A stretch of DNA of 64,000 nt from Closterium sp. Naga37s-1 (taxonomy: Eukaryota > Streptophyta > Zygnematophyceae > Desmidiales > Closteriaceae): the NCBI GenBank assembly GCA_947471745.1, contig CANJKZ010001116.1, forward strand, positions 1,314,501 through 1,378,500, read 5' to 3'. Below, piece by piece: positions 52,555 to 64,000 of the stretch (within the stretch, counting starts at the first letter, position 1; each line of letters starts with the position of its first letter). The position numbers and the translations under genes are program-made. The notes below the pieces were generated by a model. That model was not told the DNA's origin, did not search any database, and saw only the letters and a program-made list of their open reading frames with translations.

Positions 52555-55104
52555 GCTGGAGTTCCTGCTGGAGCTGGAGTTCCTGCTGGAACTGGTGTTC
52601 CTGGAGGTACTGCGACTACTGGTCCTGGAGGTGCTCGTACCCGGGGTACCGGAGCTGCCCGGACTGGTGGTGTTGGGGGTGCTGGAGCTGGAGACCTTAC
52701 GGAGTCTGGAGATGCTGGAGCTGGAGGCTCTGGCGCTGGTGGCGCTGGAGCTGGAGGAGCTGGAGTTGGCGGCAGTGGCGCTGGGGGCGCTGGGACTACG
52801 GGAGCTGGAGCTGTTGACCCCGGAGCTGGAGGTGCTGGAGGCACTGTGCGGCCGCGACCATTCTTCATTCCCCTGCTTCAGCAGGTTCTTGGTGTCCCGT
52901 CTTCTCCTGGCCTTACTCCTCCCTTCCTGTGTCCGCCGCCTGACCAGTCGCAGCCGCCGTTACAGCCTGCCTCCCCACTGCCTACTCCCTCTCCTTATAC
53001 TGAGCAGTCCGGCGGTCTTACTTAGTGTCGTGAGCCTGCGTCTCGTCCTGTCTCGCCTGTTCGCACTGCTCGTCGCGTTCCTCGTTCGCGTCCTCCTCCT
53101 GTCCCCGGCACGCACGCTATGGCACTTCGTCCTTCCTCTGCTCCACTGCATGTTCCTCTGCCTGCTAATTCTGACTCCTCTCTACCTGAGGTCCCTGACC
53201 CTGAGTCTGACCGCGCTCGTGATGCCAGTCCCACTGTCTCTCGTCTCCTCGCCACTGCTGTCACTGACCCTTCTTTTGAGTCTGCTACTGCGTCTGCTCT
53301 CGTTGCTGAGCTGCTTGACTTTGCTGCTGCCTGCCGTCTAGACTACGCCACTGCTCTAGTTGCTGAGTCTGAGTCTGCCAGTCCTCCGTCCGTCGGGGGT
53401 GAGTGTGCTCTTGGCACGGACGTCCTTGAAGACAGGCAGGAGGACTTTGAGTGTCTTGCAGCTGCTGTACCTCGTTTCGCGTCCATGCTGCTTGCCCCTG
53501 AGGGAGACCCGGATGCACCAGACATCCCGACCCCGCGCTCTTACGCAGAGGCGATTACGGGTCCTTACTCCTCTCAGTGGCAGGAAGCCATGGATGCCGA
53601 GATGGCATCCTGGAAGTCCACAGGCACCTACGTCGACGAGGTCCCCCCACCTGGGGCGAACATAGTCGATGGCATGTGGATCTTCAGGGTGAAGCGGCCG
53701 CCAGGTTCTCCGCCTGCCTTCAAGGCGCGTTACGTTGCTAGAGGTCTCAGTCAACGATAGGGAGTTGACCACTTCCAGACCTTCTTCCCCACCCCGAAGA
53801 TGACTACTCTTCGGGTGTTGCTGCATGTCGCAGCTCAGCGTGACTACGAGCTGCACTCTCCTGACTTCAGCACAGCTTTCCTACAGGGCAGCCTGCACGA
53901 GGAGATCTGGCTGCGCCGCCCACCTGGCTTGACTGGGTCATTTCCTGCATGTACCCCGTGGAGCCTCCGGCGGCCAGTCTACGGTCTCCGCCAGGCGCCT
54001 CGTGAGTGGCACGACAGACTGAAGACTACACTTGCGGCTCTTGGGTTCACTCCTTCTACTGCTGACCCGACGCTGTTTCTACGCACCGACACCTTACTGC
54101 CGCCGTTGTACGTCCTCGTGTACGTAGATGACCTCGTCTTTGCCACTGCTGACACAGAGGCGCTGACCCTTGTGAAGTCTGAGCTGCAGAAGAGACACAC
54201 CTGCACTGACCTGGGTGAACTGCGCAGCTATCTTGGCTTGCAGATCACCCGGAACAGAGCACGGCGCACCATCACACTGACTCAGTCACACATGGTGCAG
54301 CAGGTCCTTCAGCGCTTCGGCTTCCAGTTCTCCTCGCCACAGCCCACTCCTCTATCTACCGGCCACTCATTTTCAGCTCCACCTTCGGACGAGTCCGTAG
54401 AGCCGAGTGGTCCATACTCAGAGCTTGTGGGTTGCCTCATGTACTTGATGACATGCACTCGACGTGACCTCGCATACCCTCTTAGCCTCTTGGCTTGCTA
54501 CGTGGCTCCCGGTAGGCACCGAAAGGTGCACTGGGATGCTGCGAAGAGGGTACTGCGTTACTTGTGCAGTATGTCGGGCATGGGGCTCGTGCTTGGAGGA
54601 CGGGGTCCAGTTGTCCGCACTGGTCACGCAAACGCGTCTTGAGCTGACGACTCAACTACGCAGCGGTCGTCACAGGGTTACACCTTCAGCCTTGGTTCCG
54701 GCTCTGTCTCCTGTCGGTCTACCCGCTCGTCTTCGGTTCTTAGCTCCAGTTGTGAGGCTGAGATCTACGCAGGAGCCATGGCTGCACAGGAGCTACGCTG
54801 GCTCACCTACCTGCTGACTGACTTGGGAGAGCAGCCTAGTTCGCCTCCAGTTCTGTACGTAGACAACAAGGCCATGATTGCCTTGTGTCAGGAGCACAGA
54901 CTGGAGCACAGAACGAAGCACATCGCTCTGCGATACTTCCTTGCTCGAGAGTTGCAGCAGCGTGGCCAGCTTCGTCTTGCGTACGTGGCCACTAGGGCCA
55001 ACACTGCTGATGTTTTCACCAAGGCACTTCCGCCTGGTGATCATCAGCGCTTCGCTACTGTGTTAGGCCTTGTGCCTACTTTGCTTCACCTGCTTACTGC
55101 TTGA
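52555..55104 (+). pseudogene. F1 linker, reverse transcriptase and RNase H
   Basis: This continues the F1 pol after E1. A Gly/Ala repeat linker precedes the RT region (53119-53757) with QWQEAMDAEMASWKSTGTYV and MWIFRVKRPPGSPPAFKARY, stopped by TAG where relatives have QRQGVDF. The frame resumes at 53800 with TLRVLLHVAAQRDYELHSPD and the catalytic YVDDLVFA (about 54118). RNase H carries TGHANAS then TGA (54640), a gap of stops, and AAQELRWLTYLLTDLGEQ to 55104 with YVDNKAMIALCQEHRLEHRT. At least three nonsense changes make it inactive. Confidence 0.9.
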
Positions 55105-55332
55105 CTCTGCTTGTACTGTGATCTATATATATACCTGCATGCTTGCACTTGCTAGGATATGATCACTGTATTGTTTGCTCTCTTTAATATAACTCTGCAT
55201 GTGAACTGCCCTTGTGGCCCTTTGCTTGTGCTCGGACTGTGTGGTGACTTTGTGATCCACCCTGAGCTTGCTTTGCTTTTCTTGACTGGTCTTGTGACCA
55301 CTTGTTCTCCCCCACTTTGCCTATGGGGGTTG

Positions 55333-55460
55333 TGACAAACTTATATATAGCTTACATTTGTGTAGGCTATAGTGGGGTAGCCCATAAGGGGTACAACCCA
55401 ATTAGGGTTACTACTTGTACCCAACTCTTTGCTAGTTCATCTCGTTCGTTATTTCTAACA
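55333..55460 (+). repeat. F1 3' LTR
   Basis: 128 bp, TGACAAACTTATATATAGC to TATTTCTAACA, preceded by the polypurine-type CTATGGGGGTTG and followed by target duplication CAAAC. The 3' UTR before it (55105-55332) is also found, in inverted orientation, in E1, H and K. Confidence 0.92.
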
Positions 55461-55581
55461 CAAACAACGAAACACTGTCTCTAGAATCGCTCAGTAGGTA
55501 CAGCTGTAAGTCGTTGAGCCACGTATCAAACTGGATCGGACGGCCCTCATGATCGAATGTGAGTACATGGAGAGAAGCCAT
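55461..55581 (-). pseudogene. Q gag N-terminus
   Basis: From the ATG at 55581 the minus strand encodes about 40 residues resembling K gag (MASLHVLTFDHEGRPIQFDT then WLNDLQLYLLSDSRDSVSLF), cut at the F1 insertion. Confidence 0.85.
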
Positions 55582-56187
55582 AGTGGGCAGAGCAGGGCGG
55601 CGCGTGACCAGCAGGGCAACACGCAGGCAGGGCGGCGCGCGAGCACTACGGAAGCGCGTAGGGCAGGGAGAGGTGGCGCACGGCTAGGGAAGAGTGGCGC
55701 GCAGCCAGGGCAGGGCAGGGCGGCGCACAGCAGGGCGGGCAGCAGCAGGGCGGCGCGGGCAGGGCGGTGCGGGCAGCTGTGCGGCTGCCAGCAGGGCGGT
55801 GCGCGGGTAGCAGGGCGCCGGCCAGCAGTGCTGCGCGCAGCACTGCGGGCAGCAGCAGGGTGGCGCGAGCAGCAGGGCGGCGCGCAGCAGGGCTGTGCGG
55901 GCAGCAGAGCGCCGGCCAGCAGGGCGGCGCACAGCAGGGCGTCGCGGGCAGGGTGGTGCGGGCAGCGGTGCGGCTGCCAGCAGGGCGGTGCGCAGGCAGC
56001 AGGGCGCCGGCCAGCAGGGCTGCACGCAGCAGGGCAGGCAGCAGCAGGGCGGCGCGCATCAGGGCGGTGCGGGCAGCAGGGCGGCTCAGCGCGGGCAGGG
56101 CAGGGCGACGCGCAGGCAGCAATGCGGCGCGCGGGCAGCAGGGCGACGCGACGGCCAGCAGGGCGACGCGGCTGACAGGGTAGGGTG
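55582..56187 (-). repeat. Q untranslated leader: GC-rich tandem repeats
   Basis: GCAGGGCGGCGCGCAGCAGG-type units, close in sequence to the K leader, run up to the H insertion. ORFs in all frames here are compositional. Confidence 0.75.
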
Positions 56188-56547
56188 TGTTAGAATACTG
56201 ACCGAATGAATGACTGAATTAGCAAGCAGGTGGGTATAAGTAGGAAACCTAAAAGTGTTGTACCCTGTATGAACTTCCCCACTACAGCCTAGATAGATTA
56301 TAGCATATAAGTTTGACACACCCCCATAGGCAAAGTGGGGGAGAACAAGAGGTCACAAGACCAGTCAAGAAAGGCAAAGCAAGCTCAGGGTGGATCACAA
56401 AGTCACCACGCAGTCTGAGCACAAGCAAATGGCCACAAGGCCAGTTCACATGCAGAGTTATATAAAGGAGAACAAACAATACAGTGAACACAACCTAGCA
56501 AGTGTAAGCATGCAGGTATATGTATAGAGAGTACAGTGCAAGCAGAG

Positions 56548-57061
56548 TCAAGAAGTAAGCAAGTGAGGCACAGTAGGTACAAGGCCTAGAACAGTACAGA
56601 AACGCTGATGATCACAAGGCTGAAGTGCCTTGGTGAAAACATCAGTAGTGTTGGCCGGAGAGGCCACGTAAGCAAGACGAAGCTGGCCACGCTGCTGCAA
56701 CTCTCGAGCAAGGAAGTAGCGCAGAGCAATGTGCTTCGTTCTGTGCTCCAGTCTGTGCTCCTGACACAAGGCAAGCATGGCCTTGTTGTCGACGTACAGA
56801 ACTGGAGGAGAACGAGGCGCCTCTCCCAAGTCAGTCAGCAGGTAGGTGAGCCAGCGTAACTCCTGTGCAGCCATGGCCCCAACGTAGATCTCAGCCTCAC
56901 AAATGGAGCTGAGAACAGAAGAGGAGCGGGTAGACCGCCAAGAGACAGAACCGGAGCCAAGACTGAAACCCTGTGACGACCGCTGCGTAGCCAAGTCGTC
57001 AACCCAGGAAGCGTCTGCGTGACCAGTGAGGACAGCTCGAGCCCGTCCTCCAAGCACGAGC
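56548..57061 (-). pseudogene. H RNase H, C-terminal part
   Basis: The minus-strand frame from 57057 reads LGGRARAVLTGHADASWVDD, a two-codon deletion before FSLGSGSVSWRSTRSSSVLS, CEAEIYVGAMAAQELRWLTY and YVDNKAMLALCQEHRLEHRT, ending VPHLLTS at 56548. J separates it from the rest of pol. Confidence 0.88.
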
Positions 57062-58728
57062 TGTCAGAATGTTATATTTGTCTAGCCTGCAGTGGGGTAC
57101 TCAATAGTGAGTACAGCCCAATCTAGGGTTTGCTATATGTACTCAACTGCCTGCTAGTGAAACCTCTCTTCCCTGTTTCATTCATTCGCTCACATTCTAA
57201 CATGCTATCAGAGCGACATCGCTCCTGGCATGTTGGCCCACCTGCTTCCGCTGCTGTCCTGTCTGTAGCGCGCCCCCTGGCGCGCGACGTTTTTTCTTCC
57301 CGCCACGCGCTCGGAGCGCGTGGCGGTTTTCTGCCCGCCGTGCGCCCCGAGGCGCGTGGCAGTTTTCTGCCCGCCGTGCGCCCCGAGGCGCGCGGCGGTT
57401 TGCTGTCTCACGCTGCGCCCTGGGGGCCCGCGCGCTGCCCTGCCCGTCACCCGTCGCGGAGCCCTGGGGGGCCCGTGCGTCGCCCCCCCCCATCCCGTCG
57501 CCCGTCGCGGCGCCCTCGGGGGCCGCGTGTCGCCCCTGCCCATCGCCAGTTGCGGCGCCCTGGGGGCCAGCACGTCGCCCCCCCCTCCTGTCGCCCGTCG
57601 CGGCGCCCTAGGGGGCCGCGCGTCGCCCCCCCTGTCGCTCGTCGCGGCGCCCTGGGGGGCCGCGCTTCACCCCTCCTAACGCCCGTCGTGGCGCCCTCGG
57701 GGGCCTGCGCGCGGCCCCCTCCTGTCGCCCGTCATGGCGCCCTCGGGGGCCAGCGCGCGGCCCCCTCCAGTCGCCCGTCGTGGCGCCCTCGGGGGCCAGC
57801 GCGCGGCCCCCTCCTGCCGCCCGTCGTGGCGCCCTCGGGGGCCCGCGCGACCCCCACCCCTGTCGCCCTCCAGCGCCCTAGGGGGGCCCGCGCGCTACCC
57901 CTCCTGCAGCCCGCAAGCAGCCCCTGCAGCCCCCGTACTGCCCCGTGCTGCCTGTGTTCGGGTTTGGGGTGGCGTGTATGGGGGTGACTGGTGTGTGCGA
58001 CCTCCCCTGCTCCTCCTCCTCCTCCGTCTCCCACTGTTGCAGCTGCCGCTGAGGGGGGTGGATGTGTGGGAGCTTTTGGAGTAGTACCAAGGGGGTAGTG
58101 TGTGAGCAGTGTTAGAGGTGCAGCAGGGGGTGTGTGAAAGGGGGGTGGGACAGTTTAGGGGATGTTGGGCGGAGGCAGCCGTCTTGTCGCCCGCAGCACC
58201 TGTAGTCCGGGGCCTTTGCTGCTGGTAGCTCAGAGAGCCTGCTGTTCCTGTCGCCCGTTGGTCCGTTGCTCCTGCCGCTCAGAGTTAGCCGCAGAGCCAG
58301 TTACTCCTGTAGTCCGGGGCCGTTGCTCCGGTAGCCACTGTGCACGCCGCTCCTGTTGCCCGTGTGTCTGCAGCTTCAGCCGTCGCCTCCTATCTCCTTT
58401 CCTATCAGTCCAGCCTCCTCCTCCTCACTTGCCCTCTGTGATAGCCTCTAGTTTTACTTATTACTGTGATCTATAAACTGCTGCTTCTTGTACTTGTGCT
58501 CAGAATGTCTGGTGACGTCGTGATTCACCCTGAGCTTGTTTTGCTTTGCTTGTTGTGCTGGTTACACCCCACTTTGGCTATGGGGGTGTGTCTGAATGTA
58601 TATTTGTCTAGCCTGCTGTGGGGTACTCAATAGTGAGTACAACCCAATCTAGGGTTTGCTATATGTACTCAACTGCCTGCTAGTGAAACCTCTCTTCTCT
58701 GTTTCATTCATTCGCTCACATTCTAACA
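57062..58728 (+). mobile_element. Non-autonomous LTR element J
   Basis: LTRs at 57062-57202 (141 bp) and 58589-58728 (140 bp) differ at about five sites (TGTCAGAATGTTATATTTG ... CATTCTAACA). Primer site TGCTATCAGAGCG starts at 57203, and GCTATGGGGG precedes the 3' LTR. Target duplication CGAGC is exact (57057-57061 and 58729-58733). The 1.39-kb interior lacks gag and pol motifs: 57240-57950 is a GC-rich degenerate tandem repeat (GTCGCCCGTCGCGGCGCCC units), and the end resembles the copia 3' UTR. It looks like a copia reduced to leader plus 3' UTR. Confidence 0.93.
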
Positions 58729-61700
58729 CGAGCCCCATGCCCGACGTACTGCACAAGTAGCGCAACACCCTCTTCGCAGTATCCCAGTGCACCTTTCGGT
58801 GCCTACCGGGAGCCACGTAGCGAGCCAGAAGGCTAAGAGGGTATGCGAGGTCAGGTCGTGTGCAAGTCATCAGGTACATGAGGCAGCCCACAAGCTCTGG
58901 ATACGGGCCACTCGGCTCTACGGACTCGTCCGAAGGTGGAGCTGAGAGCGAGTGACCGGTAGGCAGAGGAGTGGACTGTGGCGAGGAGTACGTGAAGCCG
59001 AAGCGCTGAAGGACCTGCTGCACCATGTGTGACTGAGTCAAGGTAATGGTGCGCTGTGCTCTGTCCCGGGTGATCCGCAAGCCAAGATAGCTTGTCAGCT
59101 CACCCACGTCTGTGCACGTGTGTCTCTTCTATAGCTCGGACTTCACGTGGACGAGTGCCTCAGTGTCGGCAGTAGCAAAGACCAAGTCGTCTACGTACAC
59201 GAGAACGTAGAACGGCGGCAGAGTGGTGTCAGTGCGTAAAAACAGTGACGGGTCAGCAGTGGAAGGAGCAAAACCAAGAGCAGCAAGAGTCGTCCTCAGT
59301 GTGTCGTGCCACTCACGGAGTGCCTGGCGGAGACCGTAGACTGGCCGCCGGAGGCTCCACTGGGTACCAGCAGGAAACGACCCAGTGAAGCCAGGTGGGC
59401 GGCGCAGCCAGATCTCCTTGTGCAGGCTGTCCTGTAGGAAGGCTGTGCTGAAGTCAAGCGAGTGGAGCTCGTAGTCACGCTGAGCGACGACGTGCAGCAG
59501 TACCCGAAGAGTGGTCATCTTCGGGGTAGGGGAGAAGGTCTGGAAGAAGTCAACTCCCTGTCGCTGACTGAAGCCACGTGCAACGTAACGCGCCTTGAAG
59601 ACAGGCGGAGAACCCGGCGGCCGCTTCACCCTGAAGATCCACATGCCACTGACGATGTTCGCCCCAGGCGGGGGAACCTCGTCGACGTAGGTGCCTGTGG
59701 ACTTCCAGGAAGCCATCTCGGCGTCCATGGCTGCCTGCCACTGAGAGTAGGGACCCTCTATCGCCTCTACGTAAGAGCGCGGGGTCGGGATGTCTGGTGC
59801 ATCCGGGTCTCCCTCAGGGGCAAGCAGCATGGACACGAGATGAGGTACAGCAGCGGCAAAGCACTCAAACTCCTCCTGTCTGTCCTCAAGAACGTCCGTG
59901 CCAAGAGCACACTCACCCCCGACGGACGGAGGACAGACAGACGCAGACACAGACTCAGCAACAAGACTAGTGGGGAAGTCTATGCGACAGGCTGCAGCAA
60001 AGTCAACAAGCTCAGCAAGGAGAGCAGACGCAGCAGTGGACTCAAACAAAGGGTCAGTGACTGCAGTGGCCAGAAAGCGCGTGACAGTAGGACTAGCAGT
60101 ACGAAGGGAGTCAGACTCCGGGTCCGGACCGTCAGGAAGAGAGGACGCAGGAGGAGACGGCAGAGGGACACGCCGTGGAGCAGTGGAAGGACGCAGTGTC
60201 ATAGAGTGAGTGCCAGGGATAGGAGGAGGACGCGGACGCGAAACACGACGACCAGCGTGAACAGTGCGGACAGGCAACTCAGAACGAGACTCAGGCGACA
60301 CAGGACGAGACTCCGGCTCACGACGCTCCGTAAGACCTCTAGTCGGTCCAGAGTAAGGAGAAGGACCAGTCAGTGGAGAGGTTGGCTGTAACTGCGACTG
60401 TGACTGGACAGGCGATGGACTCAGTAAAGGAGGAGTAGGACCAGGAGAAGGCGGAAGACCAAGAACCTGCTGAAGGAGCAGAACATAGTACGGCCGCGGC
60501 CACACAGCGCCTCCAGAAACAGCAGAGACAGAACCAGTACCCTCAGCTCCAGGGTCGCCAGCTACAACTCCCGCAGCACCACCAGCTCCAGTACCTCCAG
60601 CAGCCCGAGCTCCAGAAGCACCACCAGCCCCAGCAGCTCCAGTACCTCCAGTACAAGCACCTCCAGGACCAGCTGCTCCAGCACCTCCAGTAGCTCCAAC
60701 ACCAGCAAGACCTCCAACAGCACCAGTACCTCCAGCAGCACCTCCAGCAACTCCAGCACCAGCAGCACCTCCAGCAGCTCCAGCAGCTCCAGAAGCACCT
60801 CCAGCAGCTCCAGCACCAGCAGCACCACCAGCAGCTCCAGCAGCACCTCCAGCACTAGCAGCACCAGCAGCACCAGTAGCACCAGCAGAACCTCGACAGC
60901 GTCGAGCGTACCACTCACGAAGCTGCTTCGGAGAGAGGGGCTCCCGCCGCGATGGGACACCCGGAGGACCTCCAGACGCAGCACGCTCAGGCTCAGCACC
61001 CCCAGGCTCAGCACTCCCAGACTCAGCACCCCCAGGCTCAGCACCCCCAGGCTCCGCACCCTCAGGCTCAGCACCCCCAGACACAGAAACCCCAGGCTCA
61101 GCACCCCCAGACACAGAAACCCCAGGCTCAGCACCCCCAGTCCCCGCACCCGCAGGCTCAGCACCCCTAGCAGCACCTGAGTCGACAGCTACCTCGACCG
61201 GCTCGGCACGGTCTACCTGGGACACACCCGAGGGGGCAGGACCCTGAGGGGGGAGGGGGTATACCGGAGGAGCACCTGGTGCTAGGAAGAGTGGCGGGGG
61301 GGGGAGAGAGGCAGTGCGGTAGGGAAAGAGACGGTAGTAAGACACCGAATCGTCAAACGTGACGTCCTGAGAGGACAGAACACGACGCGAGGTGGGGTGG
61401 TAGAACTGCCACCCGGGTGCATCAGGGGGGAAGCCAAGGAAGACGCAGGGAACGGCACGGGAGGACAGCTTGTCCGCTGAAGTATCGCGGACAAAAGCTC
61501 GAGATCCCCAGACACGGAACACAGACGCATCGCCAACCTTCCCCGTCCACCGCAGAGTAGGTGTGGTCTCCGGCAAGGAGACACGAGGTTGAAGGTTGAT
61601 CTGATGCGCAGCGTACTGCACCGTGAACGGCCACAGAAAATGGGGAGCAACCGCGTGGATCATGGACGTACGAGCGACGTCCATGACCATGCCAATGCGG

Positions 61701-64000
61701 CGCTCAGCAATCCCATTTTGCTGTGGGGAGGCCGGAAGCGTGAACGTCTGGCGGATGCCCTCCGCACGACAGAAGACCCTCAGAAGGTCGGAGGAAAACT
61801 CACCACCTCTGTCTGAGTGCAGACGCAGAACAGGAAGGTCCGAGCCGAAACGCTCGCTGAGCTGGCGACGGGCAACGCGGATCCAGTCGATCAACACCTC
61901 AGTGACCTCACCCTTGCTGCGCAAGGGGAAGACTGTGGTGTAACGCGAGTAGTCGTCAACGACCAGCAGGAAGTAACGCTCGTGACCCTGTCCACGGACG
62001 CGGGCTGGGCCCCACACGTCCATGTGAAGAGTCTGCAGGGGAGCCTCCGTCGGAGGGAACGTGGAGGAGTGAGGAGCGGCGCGCTGCCGGCCCTCGACAG
62101 ACGGAACACAAAAAGGGGTAGGCCCCGGAGGAAGGGGAGGGAGGGACCGGGGGAGCCCCGAGACAAGGGTGCGGGAGGCCATACCTCGAAGACGAGGCAA
62201 GGAGGGGTGACCAAGGCGGTGGTGCCAAAGGAGAGTCTCGTGCGACAGAGGACGATACGAGCAGGGGGCAGACTCTGGACTAGACCTAGACGCGGCAGTA
62301 AACACCAAACTAGACGCGGCTACCTGACCAGACGCAGTGACTGGAGGAGACGCAGTAGTCAGTGTGTACAGACTCGACCCAGGCCGACGGGTGAACGTTG
62401 CCAGGTGGCGGCCCGTCCGAGAGCAAGTGCAGTGGGTCACACGCTGACCTCCAGGGGTGAACTGGTCGACCCACGCGTCCTGGAGGTCAGCTCCACTCAC
62501 CAGGTTCGTAGAGAACGAGGGGAGGTGGAGTCCCGACAGCAAGCCCGACGGGGCCGCAGGACACGGTAGAACCGTGGAAGAGTGCGCAAGGACTGGGCCC
62601 CCAGAGGGGTCAGCCAGGGAGACTGCGACAGGCCGACTGAGCGCGTGAGTGTGGTGCTGTCGCGGAAGAAAGAGCGCGAAGCACCAGATTCAAGTGTGAA
62701 AGTGTGCAAGGCCTCAGTAGGTGCAGTACCAGAGAGAGCAGACTCACCAGCACCTGGAGCAGCAGACTCACCAGTACCTGGAGCAGCGGACGCACTAGCA
62801 CTTAGAGCAGCAGCCTCAATGCCCGGGTCGGGCGGGACACTCAGGTAACAGTCACCCTCAGCACTATCAGTCATAGCATACATGGCAGCAAGGATAGCAT
62901 CGAAATCAAGATCAAAGATAGCAACATGCTGCCTAAGCAGATCACCCCAGCGAGGGAGCTCAACAGTGTCAGGAAACTGGGCGCGCCAGGCGTCAGTCAG
63001 GCGACCGAAGCAGCGCTGCGCAGTGTGTGGCAGCCCGCACGTCTCCCCACGACGCGCGTCGGTGCGAAGAACGTAAGTACAGGGACCAGCACCCCCAGAA
63101 CTCCCACGCCCAGCGTACCACTCACGAAGCTGCTGGGCCGACGGGGTCTCACGGGAACGCGGCTGCTGCTGGCGCTGGCTACCACCAAAGCCTCCACGCT
63201 GCGCGGCTGCACCTCGACCAGCACCACCACCACCGCCACCTCCACCACCGCTGCCGCTGCCTCCACCACCGCTGCCGCTGCCTCCACCACCTCCGCCGCT
63301 GCCTCCACCACCTCCACAGCCGCCTCTGAAGCCCCCACTCCAGGCACCACCCCCACCTCCACCGCCACCCCCTCCGCCTCCTCCACCGCCTCCGCCGCCG
63401 CCCCCGCCGTCCCCTCCACCACCCTTGCTCCCCTTGCCCTTGCTGTTGCGGCGCCTCCCACTGGGAGCAGACGCAGCCCCGACCTCCTCAGTGCCAACGA
63501 GGTCGACAGCAGCAGCAGAAGCAAGAGAGGGGAGAAGGGGGACAGGGGAACACCCCTCAAAGAAAGGGGTGCGACGGTCGCCGCGAGAAGCACCTATAGC
63601 TAAGATACTCTTCTCAGCTGCAGCGAGGCGCTCCTCTAGCAGGTCGACAGTGAGCTCGGTGGGGCAAAGGGAGAGAAAGTGGTCCCTGACTGAAGCAAGG
63701 GAGTCAGGGAGGCGGGTGACTAGGTAGTAAAGGGTGATGTACATGGGGGGGGGGGGTTCTTGGCACAGAACTCAGTGGGAAGGGCAGCGCGGTAGCGGGC
63801 GTCTCTAGTGCGGAGGTGAGTAATGAGGTCAGCAACTGTGGCAAAGGCGGCAAGGTCAGGGAAAAGGTACGGCAGCATGTGGCGGCTGAGGGCAGCAGTG
63901 GCAGAGGAGGAGTAGCGCGCAACTACAGCGTCGTACAAAGACTTAGCAGTCTTGTACTAGCCAAAATGCGCGCGCTCAGCAGGCAGTAGGTGACTACGAA
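58729..64000 (-). pseudogene. H gag-pol, partial, few breaks
   Basis: The visible gag part enters from the right edge (YLFPDLAAFATVADLITHLR), meets the same 12-C run as E1 (about 63745-63756) and continues in another frame from 63744 with MYITLYYLVTRLPDSLASVR, Gly tract, zinc-knuckle-like CTYVLRTDARRGETCGLPHT AQRC and protease FTLESGASRSFF (D replaced by E). A one-base deletion near 62641 shifts the frame. A 1137-codon frame (62542-59129) then covers HHCC, core (SDRGGEFSSDLLRVFCRAEG; NGIAERRIGMVMDVARTSMI), linker and RT with YVDDLVFA, ending in TAG before KRHTC. RNase H starts at 59107 and reaches J. Confidence 0.92.

Larger units (their letters stand above)
40525..55460 (+). mobile_element. 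Copia element F1, interrupted by E1
   Basis: LTRs at 40525-40657 (133 bp) and 55333-55460 (128 bp) differ by several substitutions and a 5-bp indel, so this is older than E1. The primer site TGGTTTCAGAGCAGG follows the left LTR; CCCCCACTTTGCCTATGGGG precedes the right LTR. Flanking CAAAC at 40520-40524 and 55461-55465 is the target duplication. Order: leader repeats, gag, protease, integrase, then E1 at 44972-52554, then linker, RT and RNase H. Without E1 it is about 7.35 kb. Confidence 0.93.
38325..56187 (-). mobile_element. Old truncated copia element Q, split by F1
   Basis: Pieces 38366-40524 and 55461-56187 belong to one minus-strand copia: on removing F1 and one copy of its target duplication, the gag sequence rejoins to match the uninterrupted K copy (ATGTGGTCAAACAATGAAAC). 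The 3' side ends inside integrase near 38366 without RT, RNase H or LTR; 38320-38365 shows no copia similarity. The 5' leader is cut by H at 56188, so its LTR, if kept, lies beyond the window. Confidence 0.8.
56188..64000 (-). mobile_element. Copia element H, 5' end beyond the window, interrupted by J
   Basis: The 3' LTR is 56188-56318 (131 bp, TGTTAGAATACTGACCG ... GTTTGACA), clearly related to E1's LTR. CACCCCCATAGG and a 3' UTR follow to the right. The body continues with RNase H, then J at 57062-58728, then RT, linker, integrase, protease and gag to the window edge. The 5' LTR and target duplication cannot be checked here. Confidence 0.9.

Noticed and set aside
57130..57987. 285-residue Arg/Pro-rich ORF
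   Set aside because: It lies in the GC-rich leader-like tandem repeat of the non-autonomous element J, with no domain; the frame is open by composition.

Overview
The window looks like nuclear DNA of a green plant of the streptophyte type (land plant or charophyte alga; I cannot narrow it further). It carries a fused PurK-PurE purine enzyme with an N-terminal extension, a plant-type GH9 endoglucanase, a nuclear gene for plastid ribosomal protein L4, GT-AG spliced genes with GC-rich coding parts, an hAT transposon and many Ty1/copia LTR retrotransposons.

Bases 1-22.5 kb are the gene-bearing part. In order they hold: a GH9 endoglucanase (minus, cut by the window edge); a 14-exon AIR carboxylase gene (plus, 1887-14084); a four-exon gene for a protein with a C-terminal J-like domain (minus, 14409-17083); an intronless plastid L4 gene (minus, 18868-19755); and an unrecognised 409-codon ORF (plus, 21067-22296). 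The AIR carboxylase gene is the strangest locus here. For at least eight of its 14 exons the neighbouring introns hold truncated copies of the exon edge together with the adjoining intron (exon echoes), and a ninth exon has a copy of its upstream intron. Several copies abut a GC-centred palindrome, and two introns hold large minisatellites (14 bp x 31, and 24 bp x about 185).

Bases 22.7-26.7 kb are a complete hAT element with matching terminal inverted repeats, an exact 8-bp target duplication and a five-exon transposase of about 871 residues.

Bases 26.8-64 kb are almost entirely nested LTR retrotransposons that can be taken apart by their target duplications. An old truncated minus-strand copia (Q) was hit by K (minus, TSD gtatg), by F1 (plus, TSD caaac) and by H (minus, runs off the window). 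K holds a composite insertion (TSD aaagt), which contains an internally deleted copia (L), a foreign LTR piece, a TRIM and a solo TRIM LTR (TSD gattg), and K also holds a 1.4-kb non-autonomous element P with identical LTRs. F1 holds E1 (minus, TSD gctgg), which holds another TRIM (TSD aggac). H holds the non-autonomous element J (plus, TSD cgagc). Nearly all copia coding regions are broken. The TRIMs are notable because their LTR/primer-site junction can be read as a tRNA-like unit with A-box and B-box Pol III promoter sequences and a T-run in the 3' LTR.
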